DNA of 64,000 nucleotides, taken from positions 238,250,501-238,314,500 of the forward strand of contig NC_134137.1 in assembly GCF_033958435.1 (NCBI RefSeq), given 5' to 3'. The translations under genes were made by a program, and so were the position numbers. Each line of letters begins with the position of its first letter. Position 1 is the stretch's first letter. Positions 11,232 through 23,021 of this stretch are shown here, in pieces. Source of the stretch: Carettochelys insculpta. Taxonomy: Eukaryota; Chordata; Testudines; Carettochelyidae. The notes beneath the pieces were generated by a model. That model had not been told where the DNA came from and did not search any database. It saw nothing but the letters and a program-made list of their open reading frames with translations.

Positions 11232-12516
11232 ATAACAAAGGAAGAAGGAACAATAAAGGAGAACCCCAAGGTGAAAGGAGAAGATAGGCCTATCAGCTAA
11301 TTATCTAAGGTGTTTGAATACAAATGCAAGAAGCCTGGGAAACAAACAGGAGGAATTAGATGTATGAGATGTATGATATGATAAGAATAATGGAGACTTG
11401 GTGAGATGACTCACATATCTGGAGCACGGTCATGGAAGGATGTAAACTGTTCAGGAAGGACAGGCAGGTGGAAAAGGAGAAGCTGCATTGTATGTGAGGG
11501 AGCAGTATCATTGCTCAGAGCTCCAGTATATAAAGGAGAAAAGCCAGTTGAGAGCCTTTGAGTCTTTGGGCTAAGCTTAGAGGCGAAAGCAACAGAGGTG
11601 ATGTTGTGGTTGGTGTCTGCTATGGACCACCAGATCAGGTGGATGAGGTTGAGGAGGCTTTCTTCGGACAACTAAGAGAAGCTTGCAGATAACTTCTGGT
11701 TCTTATGGGGACTGTTCTCAGGGGGCATTTTAAACACCCAGACATTTTGGGGGGGACCAATACAGCAGCACACAGACAATCCAGGAAGTTTTTGGAGAAT
11801 GTTGGGGATAACATCCTGGTACAAGTGCTGAAGGAAATGACCAAGGGACATGCACAGCTTGACCTGCTGCTCACAAGCAGGGAGGAACTAATGGGAGAAA
11901 TAGATGTGGGTGGGCAACCTGAGGTGCAGCGGTCATGAGATGGTAGATTTCAGGATCCTGACAAAAGGAAGAAAGGTGAGCTGTAAAATACAGACCCTTA
12001 ATTTCAGAAGACCAGACTTCGACTCCCTCAGAGAATTGACAGGCAGGATCTGCTTGGAAGTTAATATGAAGGGGAAAGGAGTTCAAGAGAACTGGCCATA
12101 TTTTAAAGGAGCCTTATTGAAGGCACAGCAGCAACCATTCCAATGCTCAGTAAGAGAAGCAAATATGATAGGCAATCAGCTTGGCTTACCAGGGAAATCC
12201 CTGGTGAGCTTAAACTCAAAAGGGATGTGTATAAGAAGTGGAAACGTGGAGAGACGACTAACCAGTATAAATATAGTGCTGGAGAATTAAGAGGTGTAAT
12301 AGGGAAGGCGAAAGTACAATTGGAACTGGAACTATCAAGGAATGTGCAGGATAATGAGAGGTTTCCACAGGCATGTTAACAATAAGAGAGTAATCAGGGA
12401 GAGTAATCACCTTGACTGGGTGAGGGGGGTAACCTTGTGACAGATGATGTGGGAAAAACTGAAGTATTCAGTGCTTTTTTTGCCTGTTTTCATGGACAAG
12501 ATCAGCTCCCAGACTA

Positions 12517-13084
12517 CAGTAAAACCCTCAATATGACAGACTAATGTGGAGGGGGGAGTTGTCCACTGTTCCCAAAAATCCACTATATGCAAGGGTTTAC
12601 TGCCCACCCACCCCTGCCAGGCTTCCCCAGCCCCAGCCTCCCCCTCACAAAAAATAAAACCCTGCCACTCACTCACTCTGAAGGAGCTGATGGATCCAGC
12701 CGTGTCACTGGAGGCCCCCTGCCATGTGGCCAGAGCTGCCTTGACACATGTGGCTGGAGGCTCCCTGCCATGCGGCTGAAGCTTCCTTTCTGCACACAGC
12801 TGGAGGCACCCTGTCATGTGGCTGGAACTGCCTCTCAGTGCATGGCTGGGGGTGCCCAGCCATGTGGCTGGAGCTGCTCGCTATACGTGGCTGGGGGTGC
12901 TTTGCTGCATGTGGCTGGAGGCAGAAGAGGTGGTGGCTCCTCCAGGCTGCACCAGTCGTAAGTCTTTTAACTTTTTTTTTTTGGGGGGGGATTATGGACT
13001 CCAGAGGACTTTGGGAGAATGGGGGGGACATCCATTGTTCCTGAAGTCTGCTAAATCAGGGTCTGTACAATTGAGGGTTTACTG
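12517..13084. mobile_element. Tigger-like (Tc1/mariner) non-autonomous element
   Basis: The left end is CAGTAAAACCCTCAATATGA. The right end, in reverse complement, reads CAGTAAACCCTCAATTGTAC. A TA duplication flanks it (12515-12516 and 13085-13086), the standard target for this superfamily. Cutting out the element plus one TA restores the CR1 reading frame across the site. There is no transposase. Its centre holds the minisatellite at 12705-12925. Confidence 0.82.
12705..12925 (+). repeat. Minisatellite of imperfect ~45-50 bp units
   Basis: About five diverged units share CATGTGGCTGGAGCTGC-like cores alternating with GGCTGGAGGC or GGCTGGGGGTGC. It lies entirely inside the Tigger-like element. 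Unit boundaries were set by eye. Confidence 0.65.
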
Positions 13085-14585
13085 TACTGCACTAGGCAAT
13101 GTAGTATGGGAAAGAGGTGGGCAGCCCTCAGTGGGGAAGGAACAGGTTAAGAGCTATTTAGAAAAGCTAGACATACCCATATCCATGGTACAGATTTAAT
13201 GCATCCATGGGTACAGAGGGAATTGAGCCTTATCTTAGTCCCTGGAAAAATCATGGAGTGGGTCCATAAGGAATCCATTTTGCAGCACTTAGAAGAGGGG
13301 AAAGAGATCAGGAGTAGACAACATGGATTCACCAAGGGCAAGTCATGCCTGACCAATGTGATTAGCTTCTATAATGAGGTAACTAGCTCTGTGGACATGG
13401 GGAAGTCAATGGATGTGATATACCTTGACTTCAGCGAAGCTTTTGATAGTGTCCCACAACATTCTTGCCCATAAGTTAAGGAAGTGTGGATTGGTGTAAG
13501 GTGGAAAAAAGCTGGTAGACAGTCAGGCCCAATGGGTAGCGATCAATAGCTTAAGATCTGGTTGACAGTCAGTTTAAAACTGAGTGTCCCAAGGATCGGT
13601 TCTAGATCTGGTAATGTCCAACATCTTTATTAATGACCTGGATGAGGGATGGACTGCACACTCAGCAAATTCGCCGATGACAGAACTCTAGGGGGACATG
13701 TAGATATGTAGAAGGATAGGGATAGCATCCAGAGTGGCCAAGACAAATTGGAGGATTGGGCTGAAAGTAATCTGATAAGGTTCAACAAGGACAAGCGTGG
13801 AGTCCTGCACTTGGGATGGAAGAATTCCAAGCATTGTTACAGGCTAGGGACCGACTGGCTAAGTAGCACTGTAGCCGAAAAGGACCTGGGAATTACAGTG
13901 GATGAGAAGCTGGATATGAGTCAACAGTGCACCCTTGTAGCCAAGAAGGCTAACGGCATATTGGGGTGCATTAGGAGGAACATTTCCAGCAGCTCTAGAG
14001 AAGTTATTATTCCCCTCTGTTCCGTACTGGTGAGGCCACGTCTGGAGTATTGCATCCAGTTCTGCCCCCTCACACCCCCTGCCCCAGTATAGAAAGGATG
14101 TGGATGTAGTGGAGAGGGTCCAGTGGAGGGCACCCAAAGTGATTAGGAGGCTGGAGCACATGATCTATGAGGAGAAGCTGAGGGACTGGGGCTTATTTAG
14201 TTTGCAGAAGAGAAGAGTGGTGGGGGGGGGCAGGGATTTGATAGCAGCCTTCAACTTCCTGAAGTGGGCTCTAGAGAGGATGGAGAGAGGCTGTTTGCAG
14301 TAGTGATGGGTAGCAGAACAAAGAGCAATGGTCTCAAGTTACCCAGTGGGAGGTGTCGGTTGGATATTAGGGAAAAACTATTTCACCAGGAGAGTGGTGA
14401 AGCACTGGACTACTTTAGCTAAGAGAGGTGGTGGAATCTGCAGCCCTAGAGGTTTTGAAGTCCTAGCTTTTCAATGTCCTGTCTGGGATGATTTAATTAG
14501 GGTAGATCCTTTGGGCAGGGGGCTGGAATATATGATTTCCTAAAGCCCCTTCCAGCCCTAGGGTTCTATGATTCTATGAACCTGG

Positions 14586-14762
14586 TGCCAGCTACACTGT
14601 ACCAGAGTTTGAAATAAGTGCCTAATTTGAGCATACCGGGGTATTGGAAACAAAATACCATGCTTGAAATAGTCCTACTATTTTGAGTGCAGTGCTTGGC
14701 TGTGGGGCTTTTATTTTTGGATCCAACTGTATCCTAAAATAGAAACTATGGTGTAGCCTTAG
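14586..14762. mobile_element. Short Harbinger-type MITE
   Basis: The left part is GCCAGCTACACTGTACC and the right part ATGGTGTAGCCTTAGCC. About 180 bp, directly downstream of the CR1 3' end. It may be a complete small MITE or the second half of an element split by CR1. Confidence 0.45.
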
Positions 14763-14980
14763 CCTGAATGTTTTCTGTATGCTGTCCTCCCCATGATTCA
14801 CTTTGAATAATATTTACCTCTTCAGTGCTGTACAGATATTAACTAATTGATCAGCGCATTGGCCCATGAAGTAAATAAATAAAGGTTAGGTATCCCCATA
14901 TTACAGATGGGGCAACAATTGTGGAATGATCAAGTGATTTGACTATGGTCACAGAGAGAGTCTTAGAAAAGTGTAAGGAT

Positions 14981-15160
14981 AGTTAAGCATTGGAACAGGT
15001 TATTAAGGAATGTTGTGAAATCCACATCATTAGAAATTTTCAAGAACAGGTTGGACAAACTCGTGTCAAGGATGGTGTCGGTATACTTATTCCCGAGTCA
15101 GCAAGGAAATGGACAAGATGACCTCTAGAGGTACATTCCAATCCCACATTACTATGACAA
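14981..15160 (+). mobile_element. CR1/L3 3'-end fragment
   Basis: The sequence reads like the CR1 3' region: a segment with TTTTCAAGAACAGGTTGGAC, then ACAAGATGACCTCTAGAGG. A second fragment of the same part lies at 32066-32215. It is old and has no tail repeat. Confidence 0.7.
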
Positions 15161-17282
15161 TAACATACAAGTCTTTTTCACTGTTTGTTAAATCATGTTG
15201 CTCCTCATGAGATGCCTTCTACACCCTATCCCTGGCAGACAACAGGCTTCTGAGCCCTGCATCGCACACTCTACTGCATTGCCTTTGGGAAGGGGCCAGT
15301 TGTCTCCATCCCATTCTTTTGGGATCTTCAAGATGTTTACACAGAACATGTTTGTGAGTTTCTGGGATGCTCAGTTAGCAAAATGCAGTAGTAGAAGCAA
15401 GCTTCATGCCACTCATTGGGTAAAATCAGGCATCTTCCAACTCGCAAGAAGACCTTTGCTTGTTTTGGACTGGGCAATGGAGTCATACCACCCTACCCAC
15501 ATGAGGACGTAAGGGGTGTGTGTGTGTTTGGGGGAGGGGTAAATAGCTATCCAGCACACTTTGAGGGTGTGGAGGAGGCAGCCAATTGTCTTCTGCTTGA
15601 AGAAATGAAAAGATGTATGTGTGGGGAAGACACAGGCAGATAGGACTTTTGAATGCTACATGAACCACTTTCCTCACCTCAAAACTTTAGAGACATCTGG
15701 TGAAAACCCTGGTGGCCAGTTGGAAGGATAGCCTCTGGGAATGAATAAAAACAAGGGTACATTTGCAGTTATACAAACCCCACATGTGGGACACCCAGAG
15801 TCAGCTTCAGGTTCACAAACAAAAAGAAAATCCAGATGATTCTTTAATATGGATTTGAGTTTCTAAATGAAAAGCTGACACAGATGTACCATACATTGTG
15901 TCATGAGTTATGGAATATGTATACTCCAGTATACAAGAGGTGATGGCTTTTAGACTACTTCAGTGTTCATGACATCGATGATTTGGAGTTTTTTCAGGTG
16001 GTGTATTATTTTTTAAATCAAAGTAGGTATTTGGATTCAGTCTTTTGTGCTTGTAACCAAGGATATGGAGAATACATATTTCACATCTGAAAGGGTCATT
16101 CTTTGTGATGCTGCAGACAAGGAAAAACTCATAAGCCTTGGAACAGGCATCCAAGGTAAACTGCCCAGCTTCTAGCAGCCACAGGTTCTCTCTGGGCATT
16201 AGAGCCAAATGTTAAAGGTCTTCTGTTTCTACCTCAGACTTCCTTCATGCCTTCTCATATTGCTTCAATGTCATTTCCAAGTAAATAAACAGGAGACAGA
16301 TCAACAATGGCACGAGATACAAGCCATTTTGCATAGCTCCTGAGAGGCTCAAATATTTCCAGGAGATGGGTATGGAACATACATTGCTGTGGTTGCCCCT
16401 TTAGACCCAACCGTTAGTCAGTTTTTGAAGTCTTGTGGGTTGTTTCTATTATGAGAAGAAACTAATGATGAAATTAGATTTTTATGCCTTCTTTGTTCTT
16501 TACAAATACACATAAAAGCCTGTTTCCTTGAGGCAGTAGAAATCAAGGAGCTTAAACAATTTCTTTGCTTCCAAGACTCTTTCCAATCAGTGTTTTACCC
16601 AAAATCTCTCTGCTTCTGTATTATCACATTACCAGTGCATTTCTGGCTGTGCCTTGGCTTCCTTGATGCCTTCTCCATATTTTGCGGTGTTTCAGCAGTT
16701 CTCCTTCCCACACGTCCCACCACAGTCAGAGATATGAAATCAAATCCATCCCCAGCTCCTGTGTTTCAGACTCTTGGGAAAATCTGTGGCGTTCATGACC
16801 CAGCCACTGTTCACATCTGCATGCAACACAGTCCTTTGGTGGTGGTTTCCCATTGTTTTCACTATCACTAAACAGAGGCATTTTATTGTTCCGTCATTTG
16901 GCGTGAATGGGAGGCTGCTATCCTACCCAACAACTCCTGTAAAGTGGTGTCATTGAGCCACATAACAATAACATGCAGAGCTGAAATCCTCTTATACCTT
17001 TCCCTTTGCAGATATGAACCTAGAATAGATGATTCAGTCAATTCAGCCTTCACTCAAGCTATTCCTATAGAGTTTGAAAGGAGGAGATGACCATGTAATG
17101 CATCCAAAGTTTCCCTGAGCTGGCTATGACATGTATACCAGAAATCAAACAATCATCCTCAGAATAGGTAGGTTTGTCCTGACACGTTGAAGTTCACGAT
17201 GCATGTCTTTAATACCACTATCTCACCTGGAGCTGGGATATTTTTAGCTTTCATAATCTAAGCATGTTTAAGATTGGTCACA
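15161..17282. other. Non-coding stretch, with weak coding-like remnants on the minus strand
   Basis: No gene was recognised. On the minus strand, 15960-16208 (LWLLEAGQFTLDACSKAYEF), 16700-16900 and about 17170-17235 read as open or near-open pieces. They could be remains of a processed pseudogene or an unrecognised retroelement. I could not match them to a family, and the frames are broken between pieces. Confidence 0.3.
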
Positions 17283-17356
17283 AATATCAGAGGGGTAGCT
17301 GTGTTAGTTTGTATCTGTTAAAACAACAAGAAGTCCTGTGGCACCTTATAGACTTA
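17283..17356 (-). mobile_element. PLE 3' tail, left part, split by a Harbinger element
   Basis: The minus-strand tail contains CCTCTGATATT and TCTATAAGGTGCCACAGGAC. It stops at the Harbinger left end, and its continuation (taacagattaattggagcat) resumes at 20934. The PLE was therefore there first. Confidence 0.8.
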
Positions 17357-17901
17357 GGCTGTGTCTACACTATGAGAAAAATTCGAATGTAATGCAGTTA
17401 GCTCAATTGTACCGAGTGACTGTCTTCATTGTAAATACCATTAGCTCAATTTAGGGAGCACTAATATTGACATAATATTGATATTATCATATCGTTGGAA
17501 CTGGGTGGGTATAGCATCAAGTTTGAATTTAAAATCTTGAATAAAGGCCAGTGTGGAAGCACCATGTGTTTAAATTGAATTTATTAGCCTCCAGAAGTGT
17601 CCCATATGTATCCCACAAAGCTACGCAGTTACCCACCAAGTATGACTGCTTCCTTTTCTGCTGCTCTTCATCCAGGTGTGCAGGAAGAAAGTCACAGGAA
17701 GCCTGCGAATTTTTGATTAATTTTGAATTTAAATTTATCACCACCCAGGCATGCAAATATAAAGGGCGCCTATAATGAAAAAATTCTTTTACCCATCGCC
17801 ATCTCATCGTACCACATCAGTAATAATCACATCATTAGCCATCTCCTGCAATCACAAGCACTCAGGGTAGTGATCTGCCTAGCAGTTCTCATTCTCATAA
17901 G

Positions 17902-18421
17902 AGAGCTCCAGTGTGGACCCATCAGGAGATTCTGGATCTTCTTGCAGTTTGAGGAGATGAATCGGTGGTGGGGAGACTTTGGGTGGCCAAGAGAAAAGTG
18001 GAACTCTACGATCACATGTTGCATGAGATGACCACCAGAGGTTACTTCCAGGACTCTATGCAATGCCAGGTGAAGGTGAAAGAACTCTAGCAGGCCTATC
18101 ACAAAGTCTGGGAAGCCAACCAGTGTACAGGAGCATCTCCACAGACCTGCTGCTATTACGAACAGCTGCCCATGCTTATTGGAGCCAACCCCACCACGGA
18201 GCCCGGTCTTAATTATGATGCTTGTAGAGGCTCTGGTCTGGAGTCAGGGACAATCCAAAAGGAGCTGGGGGACCAGGAGGAAGAGGCCAATGGAGAGGAG
18301 GAAGGGGGCAACAAGAAGAGGCTTGAGGAAATTATTCCTGACAGCCCGGAGATCTTCAGTCTAGATCTGGAACTGGTCCCCTATACACCGGTCCCCAAGT
18401 CCCCAGGACTAAGATGTTCAG
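17902..18421 (+). pseudogene. Harbinger Myb/SANT-like DNA-binding protein, decayed
   Basis: The second Harbinger protein binds element ends and brings the nuclease in. The frame starts with RAPVWTHQEILDLLAV, a trihelix/SANT-type opening. Next come VAKRKVELYDHMLHEMTTRG, MQCQVKVKEL and QAYHKVWEANQCTGASPQTC, ending the domain with YYEQLPMLIGA at about residue 95. An acidic tail follows (about 18290-18330, rich in Glu). Two in-frame stops (a TGA where Trp is expected in AVWG, and a TAG after VKVKEL) make it a pseudogene. The frame runs into a donor-like TTCAG|GTGAGT at about 18420, so the gene probably had a second exon. An acceptor-like TTTACAG lies at about 18986. The start codon was not identified. 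Confidence 0.75.
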
Positions 18422-19372
18422 GTGAGTATTTTTTTCTGAATGCTAGAAGTGGGTTGTATGTGGGTATAGGAATTGGTATGGGTATGGGTACAGGTTTTCC
18501 ATGGATCTGTGCCCCTCAGAACAGCCTATGAACATTTCTGGAGATGGAGCACTTCTCCTTTTTGGAGATCTCCTTGAAGGCCTCATCCAGACACTCTTGT
18601 ATTTTGTGCACAAGCTTTTTGGACAGGCCTGACTTATTGCCAGCACACCTTGCTGTGCCAGGCAAACAGAAATCTGGTGTCATGACACCAGGCAGCAGTT
18701 ATGCAAATTTTCTAGGCTTGTGGTCACACAGGATTAGCAGCTCTTCCTTCTTGATATCTGTTAGTTTTAGAAGGGTGATGTCTTCTTTGGCAACCTAAAG
18801 AAGCATGGGAATTTGCATTGTTTTTTTTTTCCATGCTCTCTGCCCTTTTATATTTTCCTGGAGCGCATTGTTGCACTAAGTGTTTGGCAGGCACTCCTTC
18901 CCCCTGGCCTTGCGCGGGTTGCAGGCTGTCTGGGCCATCTCCCCTCTCATGTCCATTCCCCTCCAGCATTTCTTTTCACTTTACAGGGATCCGTCCCCAC
19001 CAAGGTGTCCTCACAGCTGAAATTGAACCCTTCTTCCTTGCCACGTGGCTGCCAGGCTCTGTGGAACCGGGCAAGGGGAGAGAGGGCTGATAGCACGGGT
19101 GCCCGCTGCTACGCCAAGGTCTGCAGAGGGCTGGCGGTAGATGGAACCAGGCGGGGTGGGGAGTAGATGGCTGACAGAACAGGTGCCCTTTTTCTGGAAA
19201 ATAACCCTCCCTTAACATCCATTCTACTTCCTGCAACTTAGCCCCTACAATCAATCAAAAGCATTCCTTCAGTAAGACACTGTCTCATTTATTGGTTCAT
19301 ATTTGGTGGGGAGCAAAAATCAGTTTGGGGAGTAGGGCGTGGTTGGTATTACAACAGAGGAGTACATTGCTA

Positions 19373-20468
19373 TCATGTGCATGACAGTTCATTCATGAAG
19401 CGATGTTTTAAAGCATACCTTACTGCTGCGGCCTCTACATGGTTATTGGTGAATGGGCATGTAGGCAGCTGCAAGTAAGCCCTGCTGATGGCCTCAAGGT
19501 TGGAATTCCGGATGGAAGGGAAATTCTCCTGCCTGGATTCACAAATGTTGCGCAACATAATGCATGCTGTAATCATGCTGGGGACATGAGTTTCAGAAAG
19601 GTCCAAACAGGTCAAGAGGCATCTGAACCTTGCTTTTAAATGGCCAAAGACACATTCCACCATAATTCTGCCCCTGCTGAGTCTCTGATTGAAGTTTTCC
19701 CTGATGACGTCCAGGGCTCCTGTGTAAGGCTTCATAAGGCCAGGGAGCAGAGGGTAAGCAGGGTTATCCAATATTACAGTAGGCATCTCCACATCACCAA
19801 TCTGGATTTCCTGGTCTAGGAAAAAAGTCACGTTCATGAGTTTTCTGTATAGCCCAGAATTTCTGAAGATGCCCATGTTGTGAACCCTCCCTGACCATCC
19901 CACTTTGATGTTAATGAAACAACATTTGTGGTCTACCAACATCTGCAAAACCATGGAGATGTATCCCTTTTGATGTATATACTCAGATGCCCGGTGGTGT
20001 GGGGCCATGATGGGGATGTGCATACCACCTAGTGCCCCACCACAGTTAGGAAACCCACTGTTAGCAAAGCCATCCACTATGGCCTATACATTTCCCAAGG
20101 TCACAGTCTTCCTGAGGAGATGCTGACAGATTTCATGGGTGACCTGCATTGCCACGGACCCCACTGTAGATCTGCCCACCCCGAATTGATTTGTCACTGA
20201 CTAGTAACTGTCTGGTGTTGCAAACGTCCATAGAGTGATTGCCACTCACTTCTGAATCCTTAAAGCAGGCCTCAGGGTTGTTGTGTCTCAGTGCGGGAGC
20301 CAACACATCACAAAATTCTGTAAAAATGGACTTGCACATGCAGGAGTTCTTCACCCACTGCTGGTTGTCACAGGACTCCAAAATGATGTGGTCCCACCAG
20401 TGTGTTCTGGTCTCACGAGTCCGAAACTGCAGCTCCAGTGTCAGCAATGCATGCAAGGCAGCTGGCAT
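19373..20468 (-). pseudogene. Harbinger (HARBI1-like) nuclease, frameshifted and catalytically lost
   Basis: Minus strand. The N-terminal part is at 20468-20200 (MPAALHALLTLELQF, then WWDHIILESCDNQQWVKNS). The helix-turn-helix-like part follows in another frame at about 20200-20080 (NQFGVGRSTVGSVAMQ) with stops. A 234-residue open frame then runs 20077-19373 with the nuclease core. The first catalytic Asp is replaced (GALGGMHIPI instead of GALDGTHIPI) and the second is Asn (GRVHNMGIFRN, where copy 1 has GSTHDTRVFRN). The Glu region is present (RGRIMVECVFGHLKARFRCL). The length of about 380 residues is normal for the family. The two catalytic substitutions and frameshifts mean it cannot transpose itself. 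No intron is needed to explain the core. Confidence 0.85.
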
Positions 20469-20933
20469 TTGTGAGTTCTTGGACTGCAGTTGAAAGATTT
20501 GCCCTTAAAAGCGATCATCATACTGAACCATCACTATGTTTTGCAATAAAAAGAAAAAATGCATGGCAGTCTGTGAAGTTGCCACAATGGTGTGTGCAAT
20601 GACTTGAAACAACTGGGGATCCGTACTTGCACTAGTACTGTGCTGTAGAAAATGCCGAAGAAAATGGTGCGATCTCACATTGGTTTTCATGTTGTTACTG
20701 GGCACTCTGAATTCTGGGACAATGCTTTGCATTCTGGGATTCTGACATGGAAATACCCTCAACCAAGTGGGCTAAGGTGCTATGGGATATGTACCCACAA
20801 TGCATTACTCACACAGTTGAACTTGGATAAGGCAATGGGAACAAGGAAACCCAGCACGGAGAAATGCATAAGAACAAGGTTAAAAATTCGAATTAAGTGA
20901 AAGTTGAATTTATCTCATAGTGTAGACACAGCC

Positions 20934-20995
20934 TAACAGATTAATTGGAGCATAAGCTTTGTCAGATGCATCTAGATGGGACTGGTCAGTAGTAC
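20934..20995 (-). mobile_element. PLE 3' tail, right part
   Basis: Continuation of the tail at 17283: taacagattaattggagcat, then a segment close to AAGCTTTGTCAGATGCATCT. This is the 5' end of this short PLE copy on the minus strand. Confidence 0.65.
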
Positions 20996-22484
20996 TCTGA
21001 TGGCAAACCAACGGAGATAAACCATGTGCTGAGGTACATGGTGATTCAGTAGCTGACATTCTTACTTCTGAGTCACCATTGAACCAATGCCCAAGTGTGG
21101 TGTGGAGGAGCATTGTGCTGCTGGAGATGATGAATTTCAGATAAGATGTAAAACCAAGGCCCAAACTACTTGCAGTCATTAAAGAACCCATATTCTTTTC
21201 CCAACAAGGAAGAATTAACTCAAGGATCCTGGTTGATCTCCAGTTTGGGTAATGTGTTATACTTACTCAGATTTGCCCCGTCATCTCAATCAGGTACTGT
21301 AGTCTTTACTTCCTGCCCTGTGGAGTTGCTACACATGATTAAGTAAGTGCTGTGTCACCCATGAGATGGTTGCATTTCCTTCTGCAGGTAGATGAAAGAT
21401 TCATATGTGCAGGGCAAACTTCTCTTTTCAGGCACACACACAGTAGGTTTTAAGTGATATTCTGGAAGTTCAGTCCTTGCACACTCAAAACTCCCACTGG
21501 TGTTTACCAGAGTACTGCATAGGAAAGGAGAACACCAACATTATGGTCTGCCATGAATTCTGAGAATTTATCCCATGGAAAGTAACAAAAAGGAATGATT
21601 TAGGGCTTGATGAAGCGGCTGGAGGCCCCACTGGATTCACAGAAGGTACTTATTCAGTAACTTGAAGACATGTGCCCTCAATATATAAAAGTTTAGCAAG
21701 TATTTGGAGATTGTTCTGAATTAACACTGCTATATACTTGGATGGGCCTGATTCTCCACTGTTTTGCATAAGCATGTACACTTGTGCAAAGCCAGTATAA
21801 AATGTTGCCAGATTGAAATAGTTATATATTGTATTCATTCTCCTCAATTATCATTGCTGACACAAGGTGTAAGGCAGTGGAGGATCAGGCCCTCTATGTC
21901 TTCTCCAAACAGGCATACAACTTGACACATACTTTGTTTGGTCCTTGCTAGCAGCAAGGAACAGGTCCTTGGGAAAAACAAACAAATAAAGAACAGTTCC
22001 TGGAGGCCACTGTCAGTTCTTGGTAATACCTAGCAATTTGCTATTCCAAAGCAGATTTGATGTTTCTTGTAGTGGATGATGATGCATTGCGTAGGTGGGG
22101 TGTCAGTCATCAGAAATTAAAAGTTGCTGAAGGGCAGAAACAGCCACTGTGAGACTTCTTCATGTTTGGTATTCACAGGGAAACTGTAGCAGAATAGCAG
22201 TGCAGCTTCTTATGTGTTTTACAGTCACATTTGGTTCATCCACTTTGGCCAAGACTTCCAAAAGCAGGAGACTAGGTAGATTTGGACCAGATTCTCAAAG
22301 GTTTTTAAGATTCTTACTTCCAGTGATTTCAAGTAAGTGGTTTGAATATCAAACGCCTGAAAAAAACAAAACCCCAAACCCTGCTGAACCCGAGCATCTC
22401 CCATTGACTTCAATGGGATTTGAAGTCCTGCCAATTCCAGGTGGTGAAAAATAATGTCTCGCTCTCCAAAATCATAAGATTTTA
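20996..22484. other. Non-coding sequence without recognised genes
   Basis: Contains old low-information repeats, for example a diverged GATTCTCCACTG-type segment at about 21745-21890 and a CATTGACTTCAATGGGATTT block at about 22402. No coding or RNA feature was seen. Confidence 0.4.
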
Positions 22485-22640
22485 AGTTATTATTATTAAT
22501 AATAATAATATTTCCTGTTTCATCATACAGCACCTAAAAGCCCCAGCCGTTAGGCCTGGATTCCATTGTGCTAGTGCTGGAAAAATAAGAAGGAAAAGAC
22601 AATGCCTGCCCCAAAGATTTCAAAAGGTAAGAATTTGGGG
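22485..22640 (+). mobile_element. MIR-type amniote SINE
   Basis: A TTATTATTA/AATAATAAT run is followed by CATACAGCACCTAAAAGCCC and TTCCATTGTGCTAGTGCTGG, ending with AATGCCTGCCCCAAAGATTT. This is the order seen in MIR1-like SINEs of amniotes. Diverged. Confidence 0.6.
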
Positions 22641-22777
22641 TTTATTTTAAGTGCATTTAGAGGTCACAATTTCAAGTTTTTCTCAGCACCCATGAGGGCT
22701 AGAGACTTAGCTTGTGTATATCCATAGAAAAGCTGTGACTCAGATAATAAATTTTTTCCAGCAACTTGGGCTTTATT

Positions 22778-23021
22778 GGTATGTCTACACTGTGGTTGTA
22801 CACCTGATTTGGCTTGCGGGACTCAGGCGACAGGGTGTTTCATTGTGGTGGGAACGTTTGGGATCAGGCTGAAGCCTGGACTGTAGGACCCTGTGAGATG
22901 GGAGGGTCCCAGAGCTCAAACATGTACACCCCAAGTAAACAGCTCCACAGCTGGATCCCTGCCAGCCTGAATTAGCTGGCACAGGCCAGCCATAGGTCTT
23001 TAACTGCAGTGTAAACATGCC
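22778..23021. mobile_element. Short Harbinger-type MITE
   Basis: The end GGTATGTCTACACTG and, on the right, CTGCAGTGTAAACATGCC form an inverted repeat. About 244 bp, no ORF of note. Confidence 0.6.

Larger units (their letters stand above)
11280..14560 (+). pseudogene. CR1 ORF2 (endonuclease and reverse transcriptase), decayed
   Basis: In order: a segment near 11300 (LSKVFEYKCKKPGKQTGGIR); an endonuclease segment at 11690-11935 (HPDILGGTNTAAHRQSRKFL, then AQLDLLLTSREELMGEIDVG); a linker with DRQSAWLTREIPGELKL near 12165; and the RT at 13200-13470 (LHPWVQRELSLILVPGKIME-like, HGFTKGKSCLTNVISFYNEV, MDVIYLDFSEAFDSVPQ with the first catalytic Asp). RT C-terminal remnants such as WAESNLIRFNKDKRGVLHLG lie at 13750. 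The LEYCIQFC block is at about 14050. Several stops and frameshifts mean it is not functional. Across the Tigger-like insertion the reading frame rejoins exactly when the insert and one TA are removed. Confidence 0.85.
10641..14578 (+). mobile_element. CR1-type LINE, nearly full-length span with two nested insertions
   Basis: The plus-strand element starts around HLMKREKRIFAGRQPSEEG-like coding at 10655 and ends with the CR1 hallmark, repeated ATTCTATG units, at 14563-14578. It is interrupted by a MITE (10793-11231) and by a Tigger-like element (12517-13084). Without these the CR1 is about 2.9 kb. It encodes endonuclease and reverse transcriptase remnants (next entry). The 5' limit is approximate. 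Confidence 0.87.
17357..20933. mobile_element. Two-gene PIF/Harbinger transposon, near full length but dead
   Basis: A 3.58-kb element with matching inverted ends of about 20 bp (GGCTGTGTCTACACTATGAG on both strands), flanked by TTA on the left and TAA on the right. It carries both proteins expected of a Harbinger: a Myb/SANT-like DNA-binding protein on the plus strand and the nuclease on the minus strand, converging. Both genes are broken. The target is a PLE tail whose two halves rejoin when the element is removed. It is probably the parent type of the deletion derivative at 7998-9016. Confidence 0.85.
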
